DNA from: Actinomycetota bacterium
Lineage (GTDB): Bacteria; Actinomycetota; Acidimicrobiia; IMCC26256; PALSA-610
NCBI GenBank assembly: GCA_005779395.1
Contig: SXJP01000017.1
Span: 184,329 to 248,328, forward strand
Reading direction: 5' to 3'
DNA length: 64,000 nucleotides
Shown: piece after piece, positions 25,401 to 33,130 of the stretch
Position numbering within the stretch: position 1 is the stretch's first letter
How the letters are laid out: each line of letters opens with the position of its first letter
Program-made: the position numbers and the translations under genes
The notes under the pieces: model-generated
The model's input: only the letters and a program-made list of their open reading frames with translations
Database searches by the model: none
What the model was told of the DNA's origin: nothing

Positions 25401-25935
25401 CTTTGAGCATTCCGTTTCGGTTGCGGACTCAGACATCGCACAACTTCACGCACTCGCCTACTTGCAATGTGGCCGCAACTCAGAAGCGATTGCCATAATC
25501 GAACCTGCTTACAAGGTCGCCGAACATGACGGTGCGCGCGCTGCTCTCGGAGGCCTCTTCGCATTGGCTCTAGTCGCAATTCGAGACCCCGAAGCGGCTC
25601 TCGATGTCGCGATGGAGGTTACAGATATCCGTGCTGGTACTTACATGGACAAGATCTTCTTGCACTGGGCGATGGGTTACGCGTACGCGCAACTCGGCAA
25701 GCTCGACGAAACCGTGCTGCACTTAGACGAAGCCCACAGGGTTGCCTTCGATACCGACTCGAAGATCGACAGGGCGATCGCTGGATTGGCTAGAGCAACA
25801 GCTTTCGAATTTCTCGGCATATCGACGGCGCATGAGGCGCGCAACGAATCAAACCTTCAACTCCATTCCCTAGGAATAGAAGCAACGGGTTGGGTGTACC
25901 TGTTCGCGAACTCGCTCACGACTAACGGCGCATAG
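22441..25935 (+). CDS. Class III adenylate/guanylate cyclase with STAND ATPase and TPR repeats
   Basis: A 1164-residue multidomain regulator. Residues 4-22 form a zinc ribbon (CPTCGAN, FCPECG). Residues 32-200 form a class III nucleotidyl cyclase with metal Asp41 in MADIVGFTSL and Asp85 in HLDKIVGDQ, then GEVLVGAMRAGGDATVMGDVVN split by turns. An AAA/STAND module follows with Walker A EAGVGKSR (Lys260), ILVMSDVQWADADL as Walker B-like, then winged helix and, from about residue 640, a long array of TPR-like helical repeats to the C-terminus. Such proteins are known across Actinobacteria and other phyla; the signal and effector are unknown. The cyclase-ATPase-TPR chain suggests ligand-gated oligomerisation. 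It converges with the GH4 gene leaving one base between stops. Confidence 0.9.
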   Translation: MAVCPTCGANAPSGARFCPECGAAIILRPDERRLVTVLMADIVGFTSLSERADPEHVKNLVDQCFQRLVADVVSYGGHLDKIVGDQLVAQFGAPVAHEDDAERAVRCALAMQSTLTEFAKESGSRFDLRIGANTGEVLVGAMRAGGDATVMGDVVNIASRLQTSAQPGQVIVGPITYEATRASFMYESLGAITVKNRSEPIEAWIAIAATSLPGRRRRRVKRAPLVGRDPELGLFRNTFRIAMRGRAQLIEIYGEAGVGKSRLAMEFAQEARDTNGALVLVGQCVPYGNSSAYGPLAEAVRGACSLDRDSPMLDSRHTVTATVAAALDLAIDCQETDRVVDGLLFLTDGFSRPGVDISRARDESRRSVGRFFERLASTRPVILVMSDVQWADADLRDALDKLLARVRSLPFVLITTARPDFVSDSGFTPGQHNQVVLHLDGLSAESSASLVRELVGTDVDADFIELLQERSGGNPFFVEELVALAFDANNDGEIDATSDALRSLPATLHGLVAARLDALSAEERSMLEDFAVVGSSGTTTDALALTDRPDGDRIARALSDRDLLEMHDGEFNFRSELVRDVAYGTLTRAERARRHNTIAQRLSDGNESNEEAAALHLATAAELVVGLGTVAEIPEDVLDRALEALLRATRRAQSSEHTARAGKLAERILELADPADSARVWPSRLARARMLDAERNLPDAREDALWVLEAAREASDDGTVADALLVLGQVESNSRRYDEAERYYGEALTTARSLQDESKAAEALRALGMARLFQGSGDSAEALSSDALAAFRNAGDRRGEAWALQNLAWIAFIRGATARAESRLEQSAALFEEIGDWGGLGWARGLLGFVRYNQGRLDDAEILAKQVGGEFDSGERWGIEMLEVLLSAIALWRGRSAECVDRGRGAIEFFHSVGDNWSEVQATTPVIRALTKLGRFSEAEDLLRSMTPAASALADPSMRRIGGVASAAVHLERGDGEGAIEALSKYDFEHSVSVADSDIAQLHALAYLQCGRNSEAIAIIEPAYKVAEHDGARAALGGLFALALVAIRDPEAALDVAMEVTDIRAGTYMDKIFLHWAMGYAYAQLGKLDETVLHLDEAHRVAFDTDSKIDRAIAGLARATAFEFLGISTAHEARNESNLQLHSLGIEATGWVYLFANSLTTNGA

Positions 25936-25936
25936 C

Positions 25937-27316
25937 TCAAGAAAACTGAGGTAGCCATTCTGCAGTTGCCGTGAACATCTCGTCTGCCATTCTGTGAAGC
26001 TCGTCGTAATCGAGACGGCTGCAGAGCGGATCGAGTCGCATCGCAGCTATTGCGAGGTCGCGATTACCGGCGATTCCAGCCTGGACTACCAACTCCTGCT
26101 CTGCCGATATTCGTCTGACTGTCTCGGCGACGGGCGCGGGCAACGCGGCAACGTCGCGGCCGCTTAAACCACTCGCGTCGACGGTGACCATGCTCTCAAC
26201 CACTACTCCGTCCGGCAGATCGGGTACTTGCCCGTGGTTGGCAATATTGAGTGGCAGGTGCCGCGTCTTGTCGCGCGATCGAGCATCGATAATGGTCGCA
26301 ACCATCTCCCCACTCGGCTCGCGTGGAATGGTCGCGGCTTGGCGCATTTTCTTAGCCTCGCCTTCGTAGTAGGCGAGCCAGGCGCGGCGATTCTCCATGC
26401 TTGTCAATTCGATGCCCCATCGCATTCCCCAGCCAGATTCTTGGGTGAGGAATCCCGAGAAGAATTCAGCTACATGGCGATCACCCGCTGCGGGCAATAC
26501 GCCGAATCGCTTGAATAACTCGAACTTCAGCGCATTGGCGCCCAATAGCGAACCGACGGTCGTATCACCCGCACTATTGAAACCAGAGCTAGCGGGCTTT
26601 CGGGCAGAGAGGCCATATGCCGCGATCTGAGTCTCGTGCCGAGAAACATCGTCGAACAGATCATGGAGTAGCTCGAAGCCGTCGTGCTCTCCGATCCGCA
26701 AACGAGTGATGAAAGGTAGGTGGTTCACGCCCGCGATCTCGGCATCGATATCGCGCATGTCGCACCCGAGCAACAAAGACAGCGTGTACTTGGCGAGGAC
26801 GACTTCGTGACACAACCCGAGCGCCGTGATGTTGGTGGCCTTGTGGACCGCCCGCGTGAGCGTCGTCATCGGGTTGGTCAGATTTAATAGCCACGCGTCG
26901 GGACAAACTCGTTGCATATCTGCCGCGATGTCGACCATCACTGGGATGTTGCGCAGCGCTCGCATGATCCCGCCAGGACCAATGGTGTCACCCACCGACT
27001 GATAGATCCCGAAACGCTGAGGAATTGTGAGGTCGTGCTCCATGCTGGTGAGCGCACCCGTAGAAATACAAACGATCACGTAGTCGGCGCCAGCTAGTGC
27101 CTCGGTCTGATTCGTTGTGCCTGTCGCAGTCATTCCAGTGCCGCGGATGGTCGCAATGTGCTGAATGAGTTCGACCATCTCCGGTATCGGTTTCGGGTCG
27201 ATGTCTTCGATCACGATCTCGGCCTCGCTCAGGCTTGGGGTGTCAGCGATATCGAGAATCAGCTTCGGGGTCCATTGGTAAGAGCCGCCACCGATGAAAC
27301 AAATTCTTGGAGCCAC
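25937..27316 (-). CDS. GH4 glycosidase, alpha-galactosidase-like
   Basis: A 459-residue family-4 glycoside hydrolase, which uses NAD and a divalent metal to cleave glycosides through oxidation at C3. Visible are the dinucleotide motif ICFIGGGSYQWTPKL at residues 5-19, IEDIDPKP, LLNLTNPM, the metal cysteine in GLCHEVV and the metal histidine in GVNHLPF. In this family the tetrapeptide after the leucine distinguishes subgroups; CHEV is associated with alpha-galactosidases, in contrast to the phospho-sugar subgroups. Full length is intact. It is the final gene of a four-gene minus-strand unit and lies 9 bp behind the interrupted paralogue. Confidence 0.9.
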   Translation of the reverse strand: MAPRICFIGGGSYQWTPKLILDIADTPSLSEAEIVIEDIDPKPIPEMVELIQHIATIRGTGMTATGTTNQTEALAGADYVIVCISTGALTSMEHDLTIPQRFGIYQSVGDTIGPGGIMRALRNIPVMVDIAADMQRVCPDAWLLNLTNPMTTLTRAVHKATNITALGLCHEVVLAKYTLSLLLGCDMRDIDAEIAGVNHLPFITRLRIGEHDGFELLHDLFDDVSRHETQIAAYGLSARKPASSGFNSAGDTTVGSLLGANALKFELFKRFGVLPAAGDRHVAEFFSGFLTQESGWGMRWGIELTSMENRRAWLAYYEGEAKKMRQAATIPREPSGEMVATIIDARSRDKTRHLPLNIANHGQVPDLPDGVVVESMVTVDASGLSGRDVAALPAPVAETVRRISAEQELVVQAGIAGNRDLAIAAMRLDPLCSRLDYDELHRMADEMFTATAEWLPQFS

Positions 27317-27325
27317 GCAACGACG

Positions 27326-28708
27326 CTACCTATTCACGAACTGTGGCAGCCATGCTGCTGTCGCTGCGATCAGGTCGTTCGTGAGCGCAATGACACTCTC
27401 GTATGGCAGCTTGCCAACGAGTGGGTCAGCGAGCATCGCCGCTATCGCCGTGTCACGGTCACCTGTAATCGCTGCTTCGACTGTTAGTTCTTGGCTCACG
27501 CTGACCCGACGTACGTACTCACCGATGATTCCAGGAACGGCAGTGACATCGCGTGCTGTGATTCCGCCGGCACCGACATCCGCCATGCATTCCACGATTA
27601 CATTGTCTGGCAAGGTAGTTACTTGCCTGGCGTTTGCAATGTTCACGGGCAGCGAGCGAGATCTCTCCGACACGAGTCCGTCGAGCAGATTTGCGACCAA
27701 CTCACCACTGGGCATTCGCGAAACATCGCTTGCGTCTCGCGCCGCTTCGTACTCGGCGATGTCGGAATCGATGTCTGCTGAATGACCCTCGATCCCCCAA
27801 TGGTGGACACGCCATGGGGCGCCGTGGTCGTTGTCTTGGTGCACGAACCCTGGTATGAACTCGACAATGTGGTGGTCGTTGGCTCCCGGCAGCACTCCGC
27901 ATCGGGTAAATAGTTCGAGCTTCACCGCGAGGTTCGCTAGTACATCGGACTTTGTGAAATCGGACCCTTCGCTAATCTTGCGCCAATGCATGCCTGCTGG
28001 TGGCTGCATCCACAACGGCCCTGGTGGAGTTTCGAGTATCGCTTCACGAAGACGGTCGAACCCGTTGGTATCGGCACCTAGACGCAGCTGCGTCACGATC
28101 GGAAAATGATTCACGCCGCCGACAACGAAGTCGACTTCGTGGATCGGCACATCGAAAAGCAGCGACATCTGAAACTGCAAGCCAACTAGTTCGTTGCAGA
28201 GTCCCACGACTTTGACCCGTGTCTCGCGGCCGATGGCGCGCGTTAGCGCTGTGAGCGGATTGCTCACGTTTACGAACAAGGCGTTAGGAGCGTGGGTCTC
28301 CACGTTGCGTGCCATTTCGAGGACGACGGGCACGCTTCGCAATGCTCGACTAATCCCACCCGGGCCAACACTGTCACCGATCGGCACGCGGATGCCATAT
28401 TTCTCTGGCACAGCTAGGTCATGACTCATGCTGGCTAATCCACCGACAGAAAACGAGCTAATCACAAAATCTGAATCGCTTAACGCGTTAGCGATGTCGG
28501 GCAATGCTTCCACGCGCATCGCGCTCGCGCGGCGCGAAGCAAAACTCGTCCCAAGTGCCGCCTAACGGTCCGCCGCTGCGCTGTCTAGGTCGTGTATTAC
28601 GACGTGCGCATTGACTAGCGATGGCGTGTTGCAGAAGTCTGCGAGGATGCGCGGACCCCAGTGGTAGCTACCTCCACCGATGATCGTGATGCGAGGACCA
28701 GTGGTCAT
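27326..28708 (-). pseudogene. GH4 glycosidase interrupted by an in-frame amber codon
   Basis: A second GH4 gene of 461 codons, the same size as its neighbour, but TAG at 28562-28564 replaces codon 49. Before the stop the frame encodes ITIIGGGSYHWGPRIL and VIHDLDSAAADR, the NAD-binding half; after it, without any frameshift, AALGTSFASRRASAMRVEAL and the rest, with VSNPLTALTRA, GLCNELV and GVNHFPI. The ATG 28708 overlaps the RidA stop (ATGA), so it is the natural start. Everything apart from that one codon looks intact, which means a very recent nonsense mutation, suppression or reading-through, or a sequence error. A restart at ATG 28519 would lack the nucleotide-binding motif. The metal loop CNEL differs from CHEV of the first copy, implying another sugar. 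Confidence 0.85.
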
Positions 28709-29172
28709 CGCAGGGCAACCTCGACTTCGATTTCTACAGCGCCACCTCGCGGGAGCGCAGCCACTCCAATGGCGCTGCGCGAATGCCGACCAGCCTCACC
28801 GAAGACGTCGTGAAGCAGCTTGGATGCTCCGTCGATCACCGTTGGTTGTTGCGTGAAGCCTGGAGCGCTAGCCACAAAACCGATGACGCAGAGGACGCGC
28901 TCAATCACCTCAAGCGATCCGAACTCGGAGGCAAGCACGGACAGTGCATTCAGAGCACACCAGTGCGCCGCAACGACACCTTCTTCTACCGATAGGTCTG
29001 CGCCTAACACGCCAGGGTTCACGATCACTCCGTCGTGATTGCGTGGTAGCTGGCCTGAGGTTCGCGCCCGCCCGCCATGGATACTTACGGCGACAAGAGG
29101 GTCGTGAGGAGGATACGGACCAGGAAGGGTGAGCCCAAGCGCGGCGATGCGTTCGTTAACAGAATCCGGCAT
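28705..29172 (-). CDS. RidA/YjgF-family protein
   Basis: A 155-residue RidA-like protein of the YjgF/YER057c/UK114 superfamily (enamine/imine deaminases). Family elements are SVNERIAALGLTLPGPYPPHDPLVAV in two parts, HGGRARTSGQLPRNHDG, HWCALNALSVLASEFG and the end block ARHSRSAIGVAALPRGGAVEIEVEVAL (as GRHSRSAIGV). The Arg that contacts the substrate carboxylate in true RidA is replaced in a context of SRSAIGV, as in the longer YjgF-like group, so the activity may differ. Start ATG 29172 is used (frame open to 29265). It lies 47 bp after the esterase and overlaps the interrupted GH4 gene by 4 bp, which ties it to sugar catabolism. Confidence 0.8.
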   Translation of the reverse strand: MPDSVNERIAALGLTLPGPYPPHDPLVAVSIHGGRARTSGQLPRNHDGVIVNPGVLGADLSVEEGVVAAHWCALNALSVLASEFGSLEVIERVLCVIGFVASAPGFTQQPTVIDGASKLLHDVFGEAGRHSRSAIGVAALPRGGAVEIEVEVALR

Positions 29173-29219
29173 AGCCCACACGGTAGGCGAGACGCTCTGG
29201 AGCACAGGCCGTTCGTATC

Positions 29220-30230
29220 TCAAAGATTGCGCCCGAGAAATTCTTCGACCATCGCGCCATGCCACCGGTGACCGCCTACGACGGCAGCGTGCACTAGAAC
29301 GTCTGAATTAGCGGACCCCCACACGCGCCGCAACGAATCCATTGTTTGTGTGGCGGCCAAAAGAGGGAAAAGCTCGTCGGCTTCACCTGTTTCGACCAAC
29401 AGCGCTCTCGGAGCGATTAGTGCTGCGATGTCGACGTGTTCAATTTTGCCTAGTTGACCGAACATGACCTGAGAACCGCACATGTTCCACGGCACCGTGT
29501 GGGCGCTCTTCCAACTTGATACGTATCCAGAAACGACAGCCGCTCTAACCCGCGTGTCTAGCGCCGCAAGAAAAAGAGCCATCGTGCCGCCGTACGACAA
29601 GCCAGCAACTCCGATACGCGATGAATCGACGAGTGGATGCTCGGCGAGTGCGTCGATACTCCTCTGGAGATCCCAAAGATTTTGTGAGAGTGGGGAAACA
29701 CCAGCCATCGTCGCTGCAACGAGATTCCAGTCGCAGTCATACTTGTGAGTCCATGGTTCCCATTGCGGGTCCTGGCGTTCGCCGAAGCACCTGAGGTCCG
29801 GGGCAAGGACTACATAGCCGAGGCGCGCCAGGTGGATGGCGTAGTGCTCAAAAGGTGCTCCTGTCAGGCCGCAGATCAGATCCTTGCCTGGACCATGCCC
29901 ATGGACGGCAAGCACAGCCGGACCTTGTGTTGCACGATCCTTCGGAACAAGGAGATATGCAGGCACAGACATTGCTGGCTCTGTGTCGTAGACAACTCTC
30001 GACCGCGTGTACTCGCCACAGTCGATCGGTTCACCAAACTCTGCATCAAGTGGCACGTGCGACTGTTGATCGCCTAGCAACTTGGTTAGTCGCTCTCGAA
30101 CTCGAATTAGCCACTCATCGAGTCGGTCCCGACCTTCGTGTTCGCCGGGGATTGGATCGTCGAGTTCGACTGAGGCCAAGTGCAACGACCAGTATGCCCA
30201 GGCCGAGAAATTCCGAATCTTTTTGTCCAC
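29220..30230 (-). CDS. Alpha/beta-hydrolase (dienelactone hydrolase / acetyl-xylan esterase-like)
   Basis: A 336-residue alpha/beta-hydrolase. Seen are the oxyanion motif AVHGHG, nucleophile Ser in VAGLSYGGTMAL, an acidic residue in VETGEADELFP and the terminal His in VVGGHRWHG, a full catalytic triad order. Insertion CFGERQDPQWEPWTHKYDCDWNL between them has two cysteines. No signal peptide is visible, so it is cytoplasmic. The group (DLH/Abhydrolase_7-like) includes acyl-sugar and glucuronoyl-type esterases. As the first gene of the unit esterase-ridA-GH4-GH4, it might remove acyl groups before GH4 cleavage. It starts at ATG 30230, 52 bp from the divergent PGPGW gene. Confidence 0.82.
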   Translation of the reverse strand: MDKKIRNFSAWAYWSLHLASVELDDPIPGEHEGRDRLDEWLIRVRERLTKLLGDQQSHVPLDAEFGEPIDCGEYTRSRVVYDTEPAMSVPAYLLVPKDRATQGPAVLAVHGHGPGKDLICGLTGAPFEHYAIHLARLGYVVLAPDLRCFGERQDPQWEPWTHKYDCDWNLVAATMAGVSPLSQNLWDLQRSIDALAEHPLVDSSRIGVAGLSYGGTMALFLAALDTRVRAAVVSGYVSSWKSAHTVPWNMCGSQVMFGQLGKIEHVDIAALIAPRALLVETGEADELFPLLAATQTMDSLRRVWGSANSDVLVHAAVVGGHRWHGAMVEEFLGRNL

Positions 30231-30282
30231 CAGCCGAGACTAACGATGGTGGAAGTCGCTGCGCGCCAGGCAGAATAGATGG

Positions 30283-30690
30283 ATGCAAAACGACGGCGTT
30301 GAAGAAACGGGCGATAACGCCAACAAGAAGTTCTCAGCATTCTCAGATGCAGCTATCGAAGCAGAACTCGCAACCGGCGTTCGTGAGGACACGGTTGCCG
30401 AAGCGAAGCGCAACATTTTCTTCCGACTAGCGCGAATCACGTCTGGGTTCATCGTGCTCGCATTGGGGCTCGCTGCGATACCTCTCCCAGGACCCGGGTG
30501 GGTGATAGTTGGCGTCGGCTTGGCGATACTCGCTCGGGATTTCGTGTGGGCCGAACGCACGTTAAACATCGTTCGAAAGCGTCTGCCGCAAGATGCCGAC
30601 GGCAAGATCCCACCAAAAACCTGGTGGATGATCGGTGTAGCAACGACGATCACCGTCGGCTTCACGACCTGGTGGTCTCTGCTGCGTTAG
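30283..30690 (+). CDS. PGPGW-motif membrane protein (TIGR02611-like)
   Basis: A 135-residue membrane protein. After a polar N-terminus (about 45 residues) comes a helix IVLALGLAAIPLP, then the diagnostic PGPGWVIVGVGLAILARDF, a basic linker RTLNIVRKRLP, and a third hydrophobic segment WMIGVATTITVGFTTWW near the end. Proteins with this PGPGW motif are widespread in Actinobacteria but of unknown function. ATG start; the stop overlaps the convergent GGDEF-EAL gene by 4 bp. Confidence 0.83.
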   Translation: MQNDGVEETGDNANKKFSAFSDAAIEAELATGVREDTVAEAKRNIFFRLARITSGFIVLALGLAAIPLPGPGWVIVGVGLAILARDFVWAERTLNIVRKRLPQDADGKIPPKTWWMIGVATTITVGFTTWWSLLR

Positions 30691-33125
30691 CTAGCGCGCT
30701 GTGCCGCGAACTCTCGGAGCGAATCCGCATCTATTGGCTCTGAGAACCAATAGCCCTGCGCGTAGCCGCACCCAAGCGCCAATAGCGCGGCGATGTGGTC
30801 TTGACTCTGCACACCTTCTGCGACAATCTTGAGCCTCAGAGACCGCGCCAAGTTCACGATCGCTGCAACAATCGCTGTGTCTTCATCGTCTGTGCCGATT
30901 GCTTCGATAAAGGACTGATCTATCTTCAAGACGTCGACTGGGAACCGACGTAGGTATGTGAGCGATGAGAAGCCGGTTCCAAAGTCATCAAGCGAAATAG
31001 CTACGCCTAAGCGCTTGAGCGCGTTCAAAATTTCGAGGGCCTGGGTTGGCTCCGCGATCAACATCGATTCAGTAATTTCGAGTGTGAGATCAGCAGGTCT
31101 GCAACCATGACGACGTGTCGCTTCGTCAAGTACCGTAACTATGTCAGCGTTGACTAGTTGCCGACCCGAAACATTCACTGCGACACCGATTTCAAACCCT
31201 TCGGCATGCCATAAAGCGCATTGACGGCATGCCTCGTCCACCACCCACGCACCGATCGAGGTAATTAGCCCTGTGTCTTCCGCTATCGAGATGAACTCCC
31301 CAGGTTGCACTAATCCGAGGCCTGGGCGGTTCCAGCGGATCAGTGCCTCGGTTTTCGTGACGCAACCAGTAGTCAGGTCGATTATCGGCTGATAATGAAG
31401 CACAAATTCTCTGCGCTCGACACCGTGTTTTAGAGCCGTTTCGATGGATTGGCGAGTCGAGACCGCTTCTTGCATTTTTTGGTCGAAGATTCTGAAACAA
31501 TCGCGGCCGGCATCCTTTGCCCTGTACATGGCTGTGTCAGCTGCTTTTAGCAAGCTCATCGCATCGAAGGTCTCTCCGTCCCATATAGCTATACCAATGC
31601 TCGCACCGACGAATGCTTCGCTCCCCATGTCGTAACCCTCGGAAATCTCCTCGCGTATTCGTTCTGCTAGATCGATCACGGCGGACATATTTGTCGCAGC
31701 TTCGATCATCACAGCGAACTCATCACCGCCAAGACGCGCGACCGTGTCCGAATCTGCCGCACATTTGAGCAAACGGCGCGCAGTCTCAATCAGTAACCGA
31801 TCACCTACTGCGTGACCGAGGCTGTCATTCACGACCTTGAAACGATCTAGATCGAGGCAGATAAGGGCGAGGATTTCACCTGAGTGGCGTGGCCGTCTGA
31901 AGGCCGCTTGTGTCCGATCAATTAAGAGCCACCGATTTGGCAGGCCAGTGAGGCTGTCGTGCCTAGCAGTGTGGGCAAGCCTCGCCTCTGCATCGCGGAC
32001 CGCCGACATGTCCCTCAGGATCAAAGTGGTCATGACCTGGCCGTTAATCATGGTCTCGGACGCAGTAGCCCAGACAGGAAATCGCCTCCCGCTTGCCGAG
32101 ACTCCGACTAGTTCTATTCCGAACTTGTATTTCTCGGGCGACTCGATCAATCCGTCACTCGAATCTAGCGAGTCTCGATCATCGTCGAACAGGTAGCGCG
32201 CGTTCGTGCGATAGACGTCTTCGTAGCGCATATCGAATATGCGTTCGGCAGCGGCATTGAACTCTTCGACCCTATTCGCGCCATCCACGGTGACAATCGC
32301 GTCGGGTGCATTTTGAATGATTGCCTCGAGTCGCGCTCGACTCGCAGTTGATTCCGATTCTGAAACGTCGCGCAGAAATTGACTTCGCATAAGGGTTTGC
32401 GCGAGTCCACCAAATTCATTGCCCCTTGACACAAAATAATCGCAGTGATCTTCGAGTGTGCCATTTTCAATAGCCGCGCCGAGCCTCCTTATCGGCTTGA
32501 GAACTTGCTGGCGGAATACGAGCGCCACAATGGACAAGAGTGTGGCGACGATAGCCAGTTCGTTGCGCATCGCACCGCCAACGAGTGCGAGAGTACCCAC
32601 TGCGCTATCGACCGTTAATGAGACAACGACGATGGTCTTGTTGTCTTCGTCGAAAACTGAACCCCCGAGCGAGATTTGTGCGAGAACAGCAACGTCCACC
32701 CGATCTCCGTGCCTCGCGATGTAACGACGCGCACCTTCATCGCTGCGGTCGAACTGCGCAAGGAGACTTAGCAACGCCAGAGGGTCTCCGGGCACTTGAG
32801 CTGCATAAAGGCCGACATCGTCGAATCTCGACGACGCAATGACCTTCGAGGGCGTACCGCTGAAAACAATAATTCTCCTGATATCTCGAGGAGAAGCGAA
32901 GCTCGTAACAGCTTCAACGACGCCTCCAGCAGGATCGATGATGGCGCTGAGTTCGATAGCATTGACTTTCGTTGTGGCACGATCGGCTGCGCCTTCGATC
33001 TGCTGGTCCCGCAATCTCGAACTCGTCTCAACGACCAGCAAACCGACCGCAGCGAAACTAACCAACACGAACGGCACCCCGACGCGACCAAGCAACGTCC
33101 GGGTGAATTGTCGCCAAGCTCGCAT
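30687..33125 (-). CDS. Membrane PAS-GGDEF-EAL protein with extracytoplasmic sensor
   Basis: An 812-residue composite enzyme. TM1 lies at about residues 14-33, an external domain of about 150 residues follows, TM2 is at about 186-206 and continues into a HAMP-like linker (LKPIRRLGAAIENGT), then PAS (about 260-375), GGDEF (about 385-555) and EAL (about 560-805). The GGDEF site is intact (RLGGDEFAV), with an upstream RxxD-type region unassigned. The EAL site is intact (TEALIRW, NVSGRQ, LEITESMLI, DDFGTGFSSL, EGVQ). It may therefore make and degrade cyclic-di-GMP. The start at ATG 33125 has GTGAGG 9 bases upstream; TTG 33134 overlaps the upstream stop. It is translated from the same message as the solute-binding lipoprotein, a probable sensory partner. 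Confidence 0.9.
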   Translation of the reverse strand: MRAWRQFTRTLLGRVGVPFVLVSFAAVGLLVVETSSRLRDQQIEGAADRATTKVNAIELSAIIDPAGGVVEAVTSFASPRDIRRIIVFSGTPSKVIASSRFDDVGLYAAQVPGDPLALLSLLAQFDRSDEGARRYIARHGDRVDVAVLAQISLGGSVFDEDNKTIVVVSLTVDSAVGTLALVGGAMRNELAIVATLLSIVALVFRQQVLKPIRRLGAAIENGTLEDHCDYFVSRGNEFGGLAQTLMRSQFLRDVSESESTASRARLEAIIQNAPDAIVTVDGANRVEEFNAAAERIFDMRYEDVYRTNARYLFDDDRDSLDSSDGLIESPEKYKFGIELVGVSASGRRFPVWATASETMINGQVMTTLILRDMSAVRDAEARLAHTARHDSLTGLPNRWLLIDRTQAAFRRPRHSGEILALICLDLDRFKVVNDSLGHAVGDRLLIETARRLLKCAADSDTVARLGGDEFAVMIEAATNMSAVIDLAERIREEISEGYDMGSEAFVGASIGIAIWDGETFDAMSLLKAADTAMYRAKDAGRDCFRIFDQKMQEAVSTRQSIETALKHGVERREFVLHYQPIIDLTTGCVTKTEALIRWNRPGLGLVQPGEFISIAEDTGLITSIGAWVVDEACRQCALWHAEGFEIGVAVNVSGRQLVNADIVTVLDEATRRHGCRPADLTLEITESMLIAEPTQALEILNALKRLGVAISLDDFGTGFSSLTYLRRFPVDVLKIDQSFIEAIGTDDEDTAIVAAIVNLARSLRLKIVAEGVQSQDHIAALLALGCGYAQGYWFSEPIDADSLREFAAQRAS

Positions 33126-33130
33126 GGGTG

